Source: Silanimonas sp. (GTDB taxonomy: Bacteria; Pseudomonadota; Gammaproteobacteria; Xanthomonadales; Xanthomonadaceae). From it: a stretch of DNA of 64,000 nt. The translations under genes were made by a program, and so were the position numbers. Shown piece by piece: positions 25,616-34,217 of this stretch. The stretch covers positions 62,001 to 126,000 of the forward strand of contig NZ_JAPZQK010000006.1 in the NCBI RefSeq assembly GCF_027530345.1, given 5' to 3'. Every line of letters begins with the position of its first letter. The first letter of the stretch is position 1. Below the pieces are notes generated by a model. That model had not been told where the DNA came from. It did not search any database and was given only the letters and a program-made list of their open reading frames with translations.

Positions 25616-27435
25616 TGGACCGCCTGCGCCTCATCACCTGCGGCAGCGTCGACGATGGCAAGAGCACCTTGATCGGTCGTTTGCTCCACGACACGCGCCA
25701 GGCCAGCGACGACCAGATGGCCGCGCTGGCGCGCGATTCGGCGAAGCACGGTACCCAAGGCGAGGCGCTCGATTTCGCCCTGCTCGTCGATGGGCTCGCC
25801 GCCGAGCGCGAGCAGGGCATCACCATCGACGTGGCCTACCGCTACTTCAGTTCGCCGAAGCGGCACTTCATCGTGGCCGACTGCCCGGGCCATGAGCAGT
25901 ACACGCGCAACATGGCCACGGGCGCCTCGACGGCCGACCTCGCCATCGTGCTCGTCGATGCGCGCAAGGGCGTGCTGCCGCAGACGCGCCGCCACAGCTG
26001 GATCTGCGCGCTGCTGGGCGTGAAGCAGGTCGTCCTCGCCGTGAACAAGATGGACCTCGTCGGATGGAGCGAGGCGGTGTTCGAGGCGATCCGCGCCGAG
26101 TACGTCGCACTCGCCGAGGCGGTCGGCATCGAGCGCGTGCAGGCGGTGCCGGTGTCTGCGCTGGCCGGTGACAACCTGACCCGCCGCGGCGACGCAGCCT
26201 GGTACACCGGCCCGACCCTGCTCGAGCATCTCGAGGCGGCGCCGGTGCCCGCCCTCGACACGCAGGGCGCCGCGCGCTTGCCGGTGCAGCTCGTGCTGCG
26301 CCCGCACCAGGACTTCCGCGGCTATGCCGGCACCTTGGCCCAGGGCCGTCTGTCGAAGGGCGATGCGGTCCTCGTGCAACCCTCCGGCCACGAGGCGGTC
26401 GTTGCCTCGGTCGCGATCGGCGGCCGCGAGGTCGAAGCGGCCGAGGCCGGCCAAGCGGTCGTCGTCACGCTTGACCGCGAGCGCGACGTGTCGCGCGGCG
26501 ACGTCATCAGTGCAGCCTCCTCGCCCTTGCCGGTGAGCGACCAGTTCGTGGCGCACGTGGTTTGGATGGACGAGGCGCCGCTCGTTCCGGGGCGCGGTTA
26601 TTGGCTGCGCATCGGCACGCGCGAGGTGGCCGCCACGGTCACGGAAATCAGCCACCGCATCGAGGTCAACACACAGGCGCACGAGGCCGCCAAGCAGCTG
26701 GCGATGAACGACGTCGGCCTGGTGAAGCTGAGCCTCGCCGCGCCGATCCCGCTGGCGACGTACGCCGAGTCGCGCGCACTGGGCGGCTTCATCCTCGTCG
26801 ATCGCCTGACGAACGCCACCGCCGGTGCCGGCGTGGTGCGCCACGGCCTCCGCCGGGGCGAGAACGTCCATTGGCAGGCCTTCAGCGTCGACAAGGCCGT
26901 GCGTGCCGCGCAAAAGAGCCAGACGCCGCGCTGCGTGTGGTTCACCGGCCTCTCGGGCTCGGGCAAATCGACGATCGCCAATCTCGTCGAGCGTGGCCTC
27001 GTCGCCCAAGGGCACCACACCTACGTGCTCGACGGCGACAACGTGCGCCATGGGCTCAACCGTGACCTTGGGTTCACCGAGGCCGACCGCGTGGAGAATC
27101 TTCGGCGCGTGGCGGAAGTCGCGAAGCTGATGGTCGATGCGGGGCTGGTGGTGCTGGTGAGCTTCATCGCGCCCTACGCCCGCGAGCGCGAGACGGCGCG
27201 CAGCCTCTTCGCGCCGGGCGAGTTCGTCGAAGCCTTCGTCGATACGCCGCTCGACGTCTGCGAGTCGCGCGACGTGAAGGGTCTCTACGCCAAGGCCCGT
27301 GCGGGGAAGATCCCGAATTTCACCGGCATCAATGCGCCTTACGAGCGCCCCGAGGCGCCGGACCTGCGGCTCGACACGACGGCGGCGACGCCGGAGGTGC
27401 TGGCGCGGCAGGTGATCGACGCGATCGGCGGCTGA
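25615..27435 (+). CDS. cysNC: Bifunctional sulfate adenylyltransferase subunit 1 / APS kinase, copy 1
   Basis: This CysN-CysC fusion (606 residues) resembles NodQ. The N-terminal GTPase shows [33 protein letters not shown] and NKMDLVGW. From about residue 440 there is an APS kinase with [30 protein letters not shown] and [18 protein letters not shown]. It activates sulfate to APS together with CysD and phosphorylates it to PAPS, the donor for sulfotransferases and for CysH. The protein starts directly at the GTPase domain, unlike copy 2, which carries 34 extra N-terminal residues. Both active sites look intact. Confidence 0.94.
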   Translation: MDRLRLITCGSVDDGKSTLIGRLLHDTRQASDDQMAALARDSAKHGTQGEALDFALLVDGLAAEREQGITIDVAYRYFSSPKRHFIVADCPGHEQYTRNMATGASTADLAIVLVDARKGVLPQTRRHSWICALLGVKQVVLAVNKMDLVGWSEAVFEAIRAEYVALAEAVGIERVQAVPVSALAGDNLTRRGDAAWYTGPTLLEHLEAAPVPALDTQGAARLPVQLVLRPHQDFRGYAGTLAQGRLSKGDAVLVQPSGHEAVVASVAIGGREVEAAEAGQAVVVTLDRERDVSRGDVISAASSPLPVSDQFVAHVVWMDEAPLVPGRGYWLRIGTREVAATVTEISHRIEVNTQAHEAAKQLAMNDVGLVKLSLAAPIPLATYAESRALGGFILVDRLTNATAGAGVVRHGLRRGENVHWQAFSVDKAVRAAQKSQTPRCVWFTGLSGSGKSTIANLVERGLVAQGHHTYVLDGDNVRHGLNRDLGFTEADRVENLRRVAEVAKLMVDAGLVVLVSFIAPYARERETARSLFAPGEFVEAFVDTPLDVCESRDVKGLYAKARAGKIPNFTGINAPYERPEAPDLRLDTTAATPEVLARQVIDAIGG

Positions 27436-27447
27436 GTTCGCGCCGGC

Positions 27448-28308
27448 TCAGCCGGCGAGCGTCGATTCGATCGCCGCGACGAAGCGCTCGGCCGAGCCGG
27501 GCGCATGGTCGAAGAACAGCGAGGGCTCGGTGAGCTCGAGTTCCAGCAGCTGCGGTCCGTCGGTCGAGGGCAGCAGGTCGACGCGCGCATACAGCGGTGC
27601 GCCACCGGGGATCGCCGCCAGCGCACGATGCGCCACCTCGATTTCCGCCGACGAGGGCTCGCGCGGCGTGATGGCTTCGGGGGCGAACAGGGCCGCGGTG
27701 GCCGCGCCGTCGCGTTGCAGCAGCGGCCCCTTGCGGATGGCGTGGGAGAAGCGCCCCGCGAAGAACAGGAGCGCGGTTTCGCCAGCGGTATCCACGGCCT
27801 CGAGGTAGGGCTGCACCAGCACGTGGCGGCCGGCGTCGAGCAGTCGCTTCGCGTGCGCGATGGCGGCGGCGCGGTTGGGCGCGGTGTAACGCTGGGTGTC
27901 GCGCGAGCCGGCGCCGATGCAGGGCTTCACCACGAACTCGGCATGGGCCGGAAAGCTCGCCGGATCATCGCCCGGGGCGAGGAAGTGCGCCGGGATCACC
28001 GGAACGTCTTTTGCGGCGAGGTCTGAGAGGTAACGCTTGTCGGTGTTCCAGCGCACGAGGGCGGGCGGGTTCAGCAGCCGCGTGTTCGCCGCGACGCGCT
28101 CGCACCAAGCGAGGAACTCGACCGGGCACTCGGTGTAGTTCCACGTTGACCGCAACAGCGCGAGGTCGAAGCGCGACCACGATACGGTCGGGTCGTCCCA
28201 GGCCACGGCCTCGGCCACGTGGCCGCGCGCGCGAAGCGCGTCGAGCAGCGGCGGCAGGTCGTCGTCGAGCGCGAAGGCGGCGATGGCGGTGGCGAGGGCG
28301 ATGCGCAT
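27448..28308 (-). CDS. ATP-grasp domain protein, function unknown
   Basis: This protein (286 residues) looks like an ATP-grasp ligase. HAEFVVKPCIGAGSRDTQRY gives the nucleotide-binding lysine and loop, VLVQPYLEAVDTAGETALLF is the middle strand region, and ARVDLLPSTDGPQLLELELT holds the metal-binding acidic and polar residues (E/L-E-x-E/N pattern). ATP-grasp enzymes join a carboxylate to an amine or thiol through an acyl phosphate. It lies 25 bases behind rfbD on the same strand and could be the last gene of the rfb operon, converging on cysNC. Its substrate is unknown; a link with rhamnose synthesis is not required by the sequence. Confidence 0.78.
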   Translation of the reverse strand: MRIALATAIAAFALDDDLPPLLDALRARGHVAEAVAWDDPTVSWSRFDLALLRSTWNYTECPVEFLAWCERVAANTRLLNPPALVRWNTDKRYLSDLAAKDVPVIPAHFLAPGDDPASFPAHAEFVVKPCIGAGSRDTQRYTAPNRAAAIAHAKRLLDAGRHVLVQPYLEAVDTAGETALLFFAGRFSHAIRKGPLLQRDGAATAALFAPEAITPREPSSAEIEVAHRALAAIPGGAPLYARVDLLPSTDGPQLLELELTEPSLFFDHAPGSAERFVAAIESTLAG

Positions 28309-28333
28309 GGCGAAGTGGGTCCCGGGCGGCCGA

Positions 28334-29263
28334 TCAGCGAGGCAGTGCGGTCAGCTGGTCGAGCACCTCGTCGAGGCCTTGTCGCCAGTCCGGCAGTTGC
28401 ACAAGGGCATTCCGCTTCAGCTTGCCGCTGTCGAGCACCGACCACGCGGGGCGTGCGGCGGGCGTCGGGTAGGCGCTCGACGGGATGGCTTCGACCGAAG
28501 GTGCCTTCGCCAACAGGCCGCGCGAGACGGCGCCGGCGAAGATCGCTTCGGCGTAGGCGTGCCAGCTGGTCTGGCCCTGTGGCGCGAGGTGGTATAGCCC
28601 GCGCGCGCCGGCTTCGAGGGCCTTCAAGGAGGCTTCCGCGATCCAGTGCGCCGGCGTCGGTGCGCCGATCTGGTCCGCGACCACGCGCAGGCTGTCGCGC
28701 TCCGCGCCGACGCGCAGCATGGTGCGGAGGAAGTTCGCGCTGTGCGCGGCGTACACCCAGGCGAGGCGGAAGGTCACGGCGTCGGCGCCGCTGGCGGCCA
28801 GGGCCTGCTCGCCTTCGAGTTTCGTGCGGCCGTAGACCGACATCGGGCCGGGCGCGTCGTCCTCGCGGTACGGCCGGGTGCCGTCGCCAGCGAAGACGTA
28901 GTCGGTGGAGTAGTGCACGACGGTGGCGCCGATGGCCTTCGCCGCTTCGCCGAGCTCACCCACCGCCGTCGAGTTGATGCGGCGGGCGAGGTCGACTTCG
29001 GATTCCGCGCGATCGACCGCGGTGTAGGCGGCAGCATTGAGGACCACGGCAGGCGCGACCTCGCGCACCAGCGCCGCGAGCGCGCCCGGTGCGGAAAGGT
29101 CGCAGGCGAGGGCCGCGCCGCCATCGGGCAGCGTGCCGTGCAGCGAGCTCATCACCGGCGCGATGCCGCGTGCGGCCAAAGCCTTCCGCAGCTCGGTGCC
29201 GAGCTGGCCGTCGGCGCCGACGAGCAGCACGGGGCCCTTCGTCAACGGGCTCGACGGGCTCAT
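28334..29263 (-). CDS. rfbD: dTDP-4-dehydrorhamnose reductase
   Basis: This NAD(P)-dependent reductase (309 residues) makes the last step to dTDP-L-rhamnose. VLLVGADGQLGTELRKAL is the cofactor loop, VLNAAAYTAVDRAE and STDYVFAGDG are family motifs and YGRTKLEGE holds the catalytic Tyr-Lys. The ATG at 29263 overlaps the rfbC stop as ATGA; the open frame further upstream is the shadow of rfbC. Fourth gene of the rfbBACD order. Confidence 0.95.
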   Translation of the reverse strand: MSPSSPLTKGPVLLVGADGQLGTELRKALAARGIAPVMSSLHGTLPDGGAALACDLSAPGALAALVREVAPAVVLNAAAYTAVDRAESEVDLARRINSTAVGELGEAAKAIGATVVHYSTDYVFAGDGTRPYREDDAPGPMSVYGRTKLEGEQALAASGADAVTFRLAWVYAAHSANFLRTMLRVGAERDSLRVVADQIGAPTPAHWIAEASLKALEAGARGLYHLAPQGQTSWHAYAEAIFAGAVSRGLLAKAPSVEAIPSSAYPTPAARPAWSVLDSGKLKRNALVQLPDWRQGLDEVLDQLTALPR

Positions 29264-29817
29264 GTCGCGAACACCGGCAGGCGGGCTTCGGCGATGTCGG
29301 CGAGGAAGGGCGCCTTGGCGTCCTTGTCCGACAGCGAGGGCTCGGCGACCGGCCAATCGATGGCGAGTTGGCCGTCGTTCCAACGCACGCCGGCGTCGGC
29401 CTCGCGGTCGTACAGCGCCGTGCAGAGGTAGGAGAAGGTGGCGCGCTCGCTCAAGACCACGAAGCCGTGGGCGAAGCCTTCGGGGATCCAGAACTGCTTG
29501 CGGTTCTCCGCGCTGAGCACCACGGCGGCGCTACGGCCGAAGGTCGGCGAGCCGCGGCGGATGTCGACGGCGACATCCCAGACTTCGCCTTCGAGCACCT
29601 GCACGAGCTTGCCCTGCGGATTCGGCCACTGGTAATGCAGGCCGCGCAGCACGCCGCGCGTCGAGGTGGAGACGTTGGCCTGCACGAAGTTGGCATGGAT
29701 GCCGGCCGCGGCGAACTTCGCGGCGTTCCAGTTCTCGAAGAAGGCACCGCGGGCGTCGCCGAACACGGCGGGCTCGATGATGGTGCAGCCGGGCAGGGCG
29801 GTTTCAATGAACTTCAT
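29260..29817 (-). CDS. rfbC: dTDP-4-dehydrorhamnose 3,5-epimerase
   Basis: This cupin-fold epimerase (185 residues) inverts C3 and C5 of the 4-keto-6-deoxy sugar. FVQANVSTSTRGVLRGLHYQ contains the catalytic histidine, and WIPEGFAHGFVVLSE is the second signature. It starts 10 bases after rfbA and overlaps rfbD by four bases. No defect is visible. Confidence 0.95.
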   Translation of the reverse strand: MKFIETALPGCTIIEPAVFGDARGAFFENWNAAKFAAAGIHANFVQANVSTSTRGVLRGLHYQWPNPQGKLVQVLEGEVWDVAVDIRRGSPTFGRSAAVVLSAENRKQFWIPEGFAHGFVVLSERATFSYLCTALYDREADAGVRWNDGQLAIDWPVAEPSLSDKDAKAPFLADIAEARLPVFAT

Positions 29818-29827
29818 GCGCGGGTCC

Positions 29828-30715
29828 TCAGGCCACCGGGCCGTGTGTCAGCAGCGAGAGCAGGTACTGGCCGTAGCCGTTCTTGGCCAGCGGCGCGGCG
29901 AGGGCTTCGAGCTCCGCGGCGTTGATCCAGCCGTTGGTGTAGGCGATTTCTTCCGGGCAGGCCACGCGCAAACCCTGGCGCTGCTCGATCGTCTCGATGA
30001 AGTTGCCGGCCTGCAAAAGCGACTCGTGCGTACCAGTGTCGAGCCACGCGTAGCCACGCCCCATCTTCTCGAGATGCAACGAGCCGTCCTCGAGGTAGCG
30101 GCGGTTGAGATCGGTGATCTCAAGTTCACCGCGCGGCGAGGGCTTCAGCGCGGCGGCGAATTCGGGCGCGCGACCATCGTAGAAGTACAGGCCGGTAACG
30201 GCGTAGTTCGACTTCGGCTGCGCGGGCTTCTCCTCGAGGCCGACCACGCGGCCTTGCGTGTCGAACTCGGCCACGCCGTAGGCCTTGGCGTCCTTCACCC
30301 AGTAGCCGAACACGGTCGCGCCGGACCCGCGCGCGTCGGCGCGCTTAAGAAGCTCGGTGAAACCGCTGCCGTGGAAGATGTTGTCGCCGAGCACGAGGCA
30401 GGACGGCGCACCGTCGAGGAACTCGCGGCCGAGGATGAACGCCTGCGCCAACCCATCCGGGCTCGGCTGCGCGACGTACTCGAAGCGCATGCCCCACTGC
30501 GACCCATCACCCAGCAGGGCCTTGAACATCACCTGCTCGTGCGGGGTGTTGATGATCAGCACCTCGCGGATGCCGGCCAGCATCAGCACGCTCAAGGGGT
30601 AGTAGATCATCGGCTTGTCGTACACCGGCAGCAGCTGCTTGCTGACGCCCTTGGTGATCGGATAAAGCCGCGTGCCGGAGCCGCCGGCGAGGATGATGCC
30701 CTTGCGTTGCGTCAT
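29828..30715 (-). CDS. rfbA: Glucose-1-phosphate thymidylyltransferase
   Basis: This enzyme (295 residues) makes dTDP-glucose, the first step to dTDP-rhamnose. [20 protein letters not shown] is the nucleotide loop, and [20 protein letters not shown] and [13 protein letters not shown] are typical. The ATG at 30715 (MTQRKG) is chosen because GAGGAGG lies about six bases upstream on the minus strand; the open frame beyond it is the shadow of rfbB. The gap to rfbB is 10 bases. Confidence 0.95.
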   Translation of the reverse strand: MTQRKGIILAGGSGTRLYPITKGVSKQLLPVYDKPMIYYPLSVLMLAGIREVLIINTPHEQVMFKALLGDGSQWGMRFEYVAQPSPDGLAQAFILGREFLDGAPSCLVLGDNIFHGSGFTELLKRADARGSGATVFGYWVKDAKAYGVAEFDTQGRVVGLEEKPAQPKSNYAVTGLYFYDGRAPEFAAALKPSPRGELEITDLNRRYLEDGSLHLEKMGRGYAWLDTGTHESLLQAGNFIETIEQRQGLRVACPEEIAYTNGWINAAELEALAAPLAKNGYGQYLLSLLTHGPVA

Positions 30716-30725
30716 GGCGCCCTCC

Positions 30726-31784
30726 TCAGGCCTGCGTGCCGATGCGTTCGAGGCGGTAGCTGCCGTCGAGGATCTTGCCGACCCAGGACTCGTTGGCGAG
30801 GTACCAGTCGACAGTGCGGGCAAGGCCCTGCTCGAAGCTGAGGGTCGGTGCCCAGCCCAGTTCGCGCTTCAGCTTCGAGGCATCGATGGCGTAGCGCTTG
30901 TCGTGGCCCGGGCGGTCCTTCACGAAGGTGATCTGCACGCGGCGCGACTGGCCGTCGGCGCGCGGGCGGCGCGCATCGATGGCGTCGCACAGGGCGTGCA
31001 CCACCTCGATGTTGCGGCGCTCGGCATCACCGCCGACGTTGTAGGTCTCGCCGACGCGGCCGCCCGCGAGCACGTCGCGGATCGCAGCGCAGTGGTCGCC
31101 CACGAACAGCCAGTCGCGGATGTTGCTGCCGTCGCCGTAAACCGGCAGCGGCTCGCCCTTCACCAGCTTCTGGATCATCAGCGGGATCAGCTTCTCGGGG
31201 AACTGGAACGGCCCGTAGTTGTTCGAGCAGTTCGTCGTCAGCACCGGCAATCCGTAGGTGTGGTGGAAGGCGCGGACCAGATGGTCGGAGGATGCCTTCG
31301 AGGCCGAGTAGGGCGAATTCGGCGCGAACGGGGTTTCTTCGGTGAAGTAGCCCGTGTCGCCGAGCGAGCCGTACACCTCGTCGGTGGAGACATGCAGGAA
31401 GCGGAACGCGGCGGCGCGCTCGGCCGGCAGCGCCTTCCAGTAGTCGCGCGTGGCCTCCAGCAGGGCCAACGTGCCGACGACATTGGTCTGGATGAAGGCG
31501 GCCGGGCCGTCGATCGAGCGGTCGACATGGCTCTCGGCGGCGAAGTTGATGACCGCATCGACGCCGTGTTCGGCCAGCAGGCGCGAAACCAGCGCGCGGT
31601 CACCGATATCACCGTGCACGAACACATGGTCGGCATCGCCGTCGAGCGCGGCCAGCGTGTCGCGGTTGCCCGCGTAGGTCAGTACATCGAGGTTGATGAT
31701 GCGTGCTAGCCCGCGCTGTCGCGCCTCGAGCACGAAGTTGCCGCCGATGAAACCGGCGCCGCCGGTGACCAGCCACGTGGGCAT
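30726..31784 (-). CDS. rfbB: dTDP-glucose 4,6-dehydratase
   Basis: This short-chain dehydrogenase (352 residues) turns dTDP-glucose into the 4-keto-6-deoxy intermediate. [13 protein letters not shown] is the NAD loop, [20 protein letters not shown] and [14 protein letters not shown] carry the catalytic residues. AAGGA lies seven bases before its ATG and the gene follows ETF-QO by 10 bases, so the rhamnose genes appear to be read from the ETF-QO promoter. Rhamnose is a common O-antigen sugar and fits the export genes at 9622. Confidence 0.95.
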   Translation of the reverse strand: MPTWLVTGGAGFIGGNFVLEARQRGLARIINLDVLTYAGNRDTLAALDGDADHVFVHGDIGDRALVSRLLAEHGVDAVINFAAESHVDRSIDGPAAFIQTNVVGTLALLEATRDYWKALPAERAAAFRFLHVSTDEVYGSLGDTGYFTEETPFAPNSPYSASKASSDHLVRAFHHTYGLPVLTTNCSNNYGPFQFPEKLIPLMIQKLVKGEPLPVYGDGSNIRDWLFVGDHCAAIRDVLAGGRVGETYNVGGDAERRNIEVVHALCDAIDARRPRADGQSRRVQITFVKDRPGHDKRYAIDASKLKRELGWAPTLSFEQGLARTVDWYLANESWVGKILDGSYRLERIGTQA

Positions 31785-31794
31785 ACGATTGTCC

Positions 31795-33396
31795 TTAAAG
31801 GTTCTGGTAGTTCGGACCCGCGGCGCCTTCCGGCGTCACCCAGTCGATGATCTGGTAGGGGTCCTTGATGTCGCAGGTCTTGCAGTGCACGCAGTTGGCC
31901 GCGTTGATCTGCAGGCGCGAACCGGCCTCATCCTTGACGATCTCGTAGACGCCGGCCGGGCAGAAGCGCGTGCAGGGGTTGCCGTACTCCTCGGCGCACG
32001 TCGTGATGCAGACGTTGGTGTCGGCCACGCGCAGGTGCACGGGCTGGTCTTCGTCATGCTCGGTGGCTGCGAAGTACACGCCGGCCAGGCGATCGCGCGG
32101 CGCGAGGCTGCGCTCGACGTAATCGCGCTTCGGGCTTTCCTGCTGCGAGAGCTTGGTCAGGCTGCTCCAGTCCGGCGAGACCTTCAGGGTCCACGGCGAG
32201 GCGCCACCGGTGACCGTTTCCCAGCCCGAGTTCACGAGGCCGAACAGAAGCCCCTTCTTGAAGCCCGGCTTGAAGTTGCGGACCTTCTTGAGCTCGGCGT
32301 AGGCCGGCGAAGCGCGCAGCGCGGCGTCGAAGCCGTCGGCCACCGGGCCCTTCGCCGCGACGTGGTCGGCGGCGAGCATGCCGCTGCGGATCGCCTGGTG
32401 GACGCCCTTGATCTTGGGCACGTTGACGAGCCCGGCATCGCAGCCGATCAGGATCGCGCCGGGCATTTCGGTCTTCGGCAGGCTCTGGTAGCCGCCGGTG
32501 ACGATGGCGCGCGCGCCGGCCGACAGGATCGTGCCGCCTTCAAGCAGCGGCTTGACCGACGGGTGGTGCTTCCACTGCTGGAAGGCCTCGTGCGGCTGGT
32601 AGTTCGGGTCGCGGTAGTCGAGGCCCGAGACGTAGCCGAGCGCAATGCGGTTTTCCGTCAGGTGGTACAGGAAGCTGCCGCCGTAGGTGCGCGAATCCGC
32701 CGGCCAGCCGAGGCTGTGCACGATCTTGCCGGGCGTGACGCGGCCTTCCGGCACCTGCCACAGCTCCTTGATGCCGATCGAGTAGCTCTGCGGGTCGCAC
32801 TCGGCGTCGAGCGCATACTGCTTGATCAGGCGCTTGGCGAGGTGGCCGCGTGCGCCCTCGGCGAGCACGGTCAGCTTGGCGCGGATGTCGATGCCCTGCG
32901 TGTACGTCGGCTTGTGCGAACCGTCCTTCGCCACGCCCATGTCGCCGATGCGCACGCCGACCACGCGGCCTTCCTCGACCAGCGCTTCAGAGGCCGCGAA
33001 GCCCGGGTAGATCTCGACGCCCAGCGCCTCGGCCTGCGGAGCCAGCCAAGCGCAGGTGGCGCCCAGCGAGACGATGAAGTTGCCGTGGTTCGCCATCTGC
33101 GGCGGTACCACCGGGAACTTGAAGCCGCCGGTCTTGGTGAGGAACCAGAATTCATCGTCGGTGGCCGGCACGCAGACCGGCGGCGGGTTCTCGCGCCAGC
33201 CGGGCAGCAGCTCGTCCAGCGGGCCGGGTTCGATCACCGCGCCGGAGAGCACCTGCGCGCCGATGGTCGAGGCCTTCTCGATCACGCAGACCGTCGTTTC
33301 CGGCGACTTCTGCTTCAGGCGGATGGCAAAGGACAGGCCGGCGGGGCCGGCACCGACGACGACGACGTCGTACTCCATCACATCGCGTTCGGACAT
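31795..33396 (-). CDS. etfD: Electron transfer flavoprotein-ubiquinone oxidoreductase
   Basis: This membrane-associated flavoprotein (533 residues) takes electrons from ETF (etfAB at 21431-23139) and gives them to ubiquinone. It has the FAD loop VVVVGAGPAGLSFAIRL, a second FAD contact LIGCDAGLVNVPKIKGVHQA, and near the C-terminus the 4Fe-4S ligands CTRFCPAGVYE and CVHCKTCDIKDP. The ATG at 33396 (MSERDVMEYDVVVVG) fits the family; the open frame upstream runs through non-coding bases and the shadow of alkB. It heads the operon that continues with rfbBACD. Confidence 0.95.
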   Translation of the reverse strand: MSERDVMEYDVVVVGAGPAGLSFAIRLKQKSPETTVCVIEKASTIGAQVLSGAVIEPGPLDELLPGWRENPPPVCVPATDDEFWFLTKTGGFKFPVVPPQMANHGNFIVSLGATCAWLAPQAEALGVEIYPGFAASEALVEEGRVVGVRIGDMGVAKDGSHKPTYTQGIDIRAKLTVLAEGARGHLAKRLIKQYALDAECDPQSYSIGIKELWQVPEGRVTPGKIVHSLGWPADSRTYGGSFLYHLTENRIALGYVSGLDYRDPNYQPHEAFQQWKHHPSVKPLLEGGTILSAGARAIVTGGYQSLPKTEMPGAILIGCDAGLVNVPKIKGVHQAIRSGMLAADHVAAKGPVADGFDAALRASPAYAELKKVRNFKPGFKKGLLFGLVNSGWETVTGGASPWTLKVSPDWSSLTKLSQQESPKRDYVERSLAPRDRLAGVYFAATEHDEDQPVHLRVADTNVCITTCAEEYGNPCTRFCPAGVYEIVKDEAGSRLQINAANCVHCKTCDIKDPYQIIDWVTPEGAAGPNYQNL

Positions 33397-33459
33397 AAGC
33401 GGGACCTTGGGGATTCCGTGGGGCGCTGGGCCATTCAAGCCCGTATTGTCGCCGGGGGA

Positions 33460-33467
33460 GGGGGGGG
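33460..33467. repeat. G8 homopolymer between ETF-QO and the AlkB-like gene
   Basis: A run of eight G, preceded by GGGGGA, lies 64 bases before the ETF-QO start in the region shared with the divergent AlkB-like gene. Such tracts slip easily. If it lies within a promoter spacer its length could alter expression, but no promoter hexamers were found around it. Confidence 0.5.
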
Positions 33468-33536
33468 CTGTCATGGCAGGGCTCCGGACGACCGCGACCG
33501 CGCGGGGTTCACGCGGGCTTCGGTGATGATCGCGAC

Positions 33537-34166
33537 GTGACCAGCGCCGATCTCTTCCCGCATGAACCCGTACCGTCCGCGCGCCAGGGCGAGCCTTGGG
33601 CAGCGCGTGTCCGCGTTGAATGCGATTGGCTGCCGGCCGCCGCCGCCGCGGCCCTGCGGGCGCGTCTGGTCGCCGAGGTGCCGTGGACGGTCCATCGCAT
33701 CCGGATGTTCGGCCGTTGGGTCGATTCGCCGCGATTGAGCTGCTGGATGGGCGATCCAAAGGCCCGCTACCGTTATTCCGGCGCCCTGTTCGAGCCCGAG
33801 CCGTGGCATCCCGCGATCGAGGCCCTGCTGCCGCGCCTTGAGGCGGCCTGCGGCGCTCGATTCAACAGCGTGTTGCTCAACCGGTATCGGGACGGTGGCG
33901 ATTCCATGGGCTGGCACAGCGATGACGAGCCCGAGCTCGGCACAGACCCGGTGATTGCCTCGTTGAGCCTCGGGGCCGAGCGCCGCTTCCTGCTGCGGAT
34001 GCGGGCTGACCACGCCGTGAAGATGGAGTGCCGCTTGGCCGATGGAGACCTGCTGGTGATGCGTGGCGATTGCCAGCGCGTGGCGCAGCACGCTTTGCCG
34101 AAGATGGCGGGCGTGAAGGCCGAACGGATCAACCTGACGTTCCGGTGGGTGATGCCGGCGCGCTAG
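33537..34166 (+). CDS. AlkB-like 2-oxoglutarate/Fe(II) dioxygenase
   Basis: This protein (209 residues) belongs to the AlkB family of oxidative demethylases, which remove alkyl groups from DNA or RNA bases. FNSVLLNRYRDGGDSMGWHS is the conserved core, with the iron ligands in GWHSDDE (HxD) and in RVAQHALPK (distal His), and INLTFR carries the 2-oxoglutarate-binding Arg. The start is the GTG at 33537; no ATG in frame precedes the conserved region. It resembles the ALKBH2/3-like bacterial branch rather than E. coli AlkB. It stands alone, divergent from ETF-QO. Confidence 0.9.
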   Translation: MTSADLFPHEPVPSARQGEPWAARVRVECDWLPAAAAAALRARLVAEVPWTVHRIRMFGRWVDSPRLSCWMGDPKARYRYSGALFEPEPWHPAIEALLPRLEAACGARFNSVLLNRYRDGGDSMGWHSDDEPELGTDPVIASLSLGAERRFLLRMRADHAVKMECRLADGDLLVMRGDCQRVAQHALPKMAGVKAERINLTFRWVMPAR

Positions 34167-34217
34167 AGCCTCGCGAAGGGGGGTGCTAAGGTTTCCGGCG
34201 AGTTCCCCCCCTGAGTG

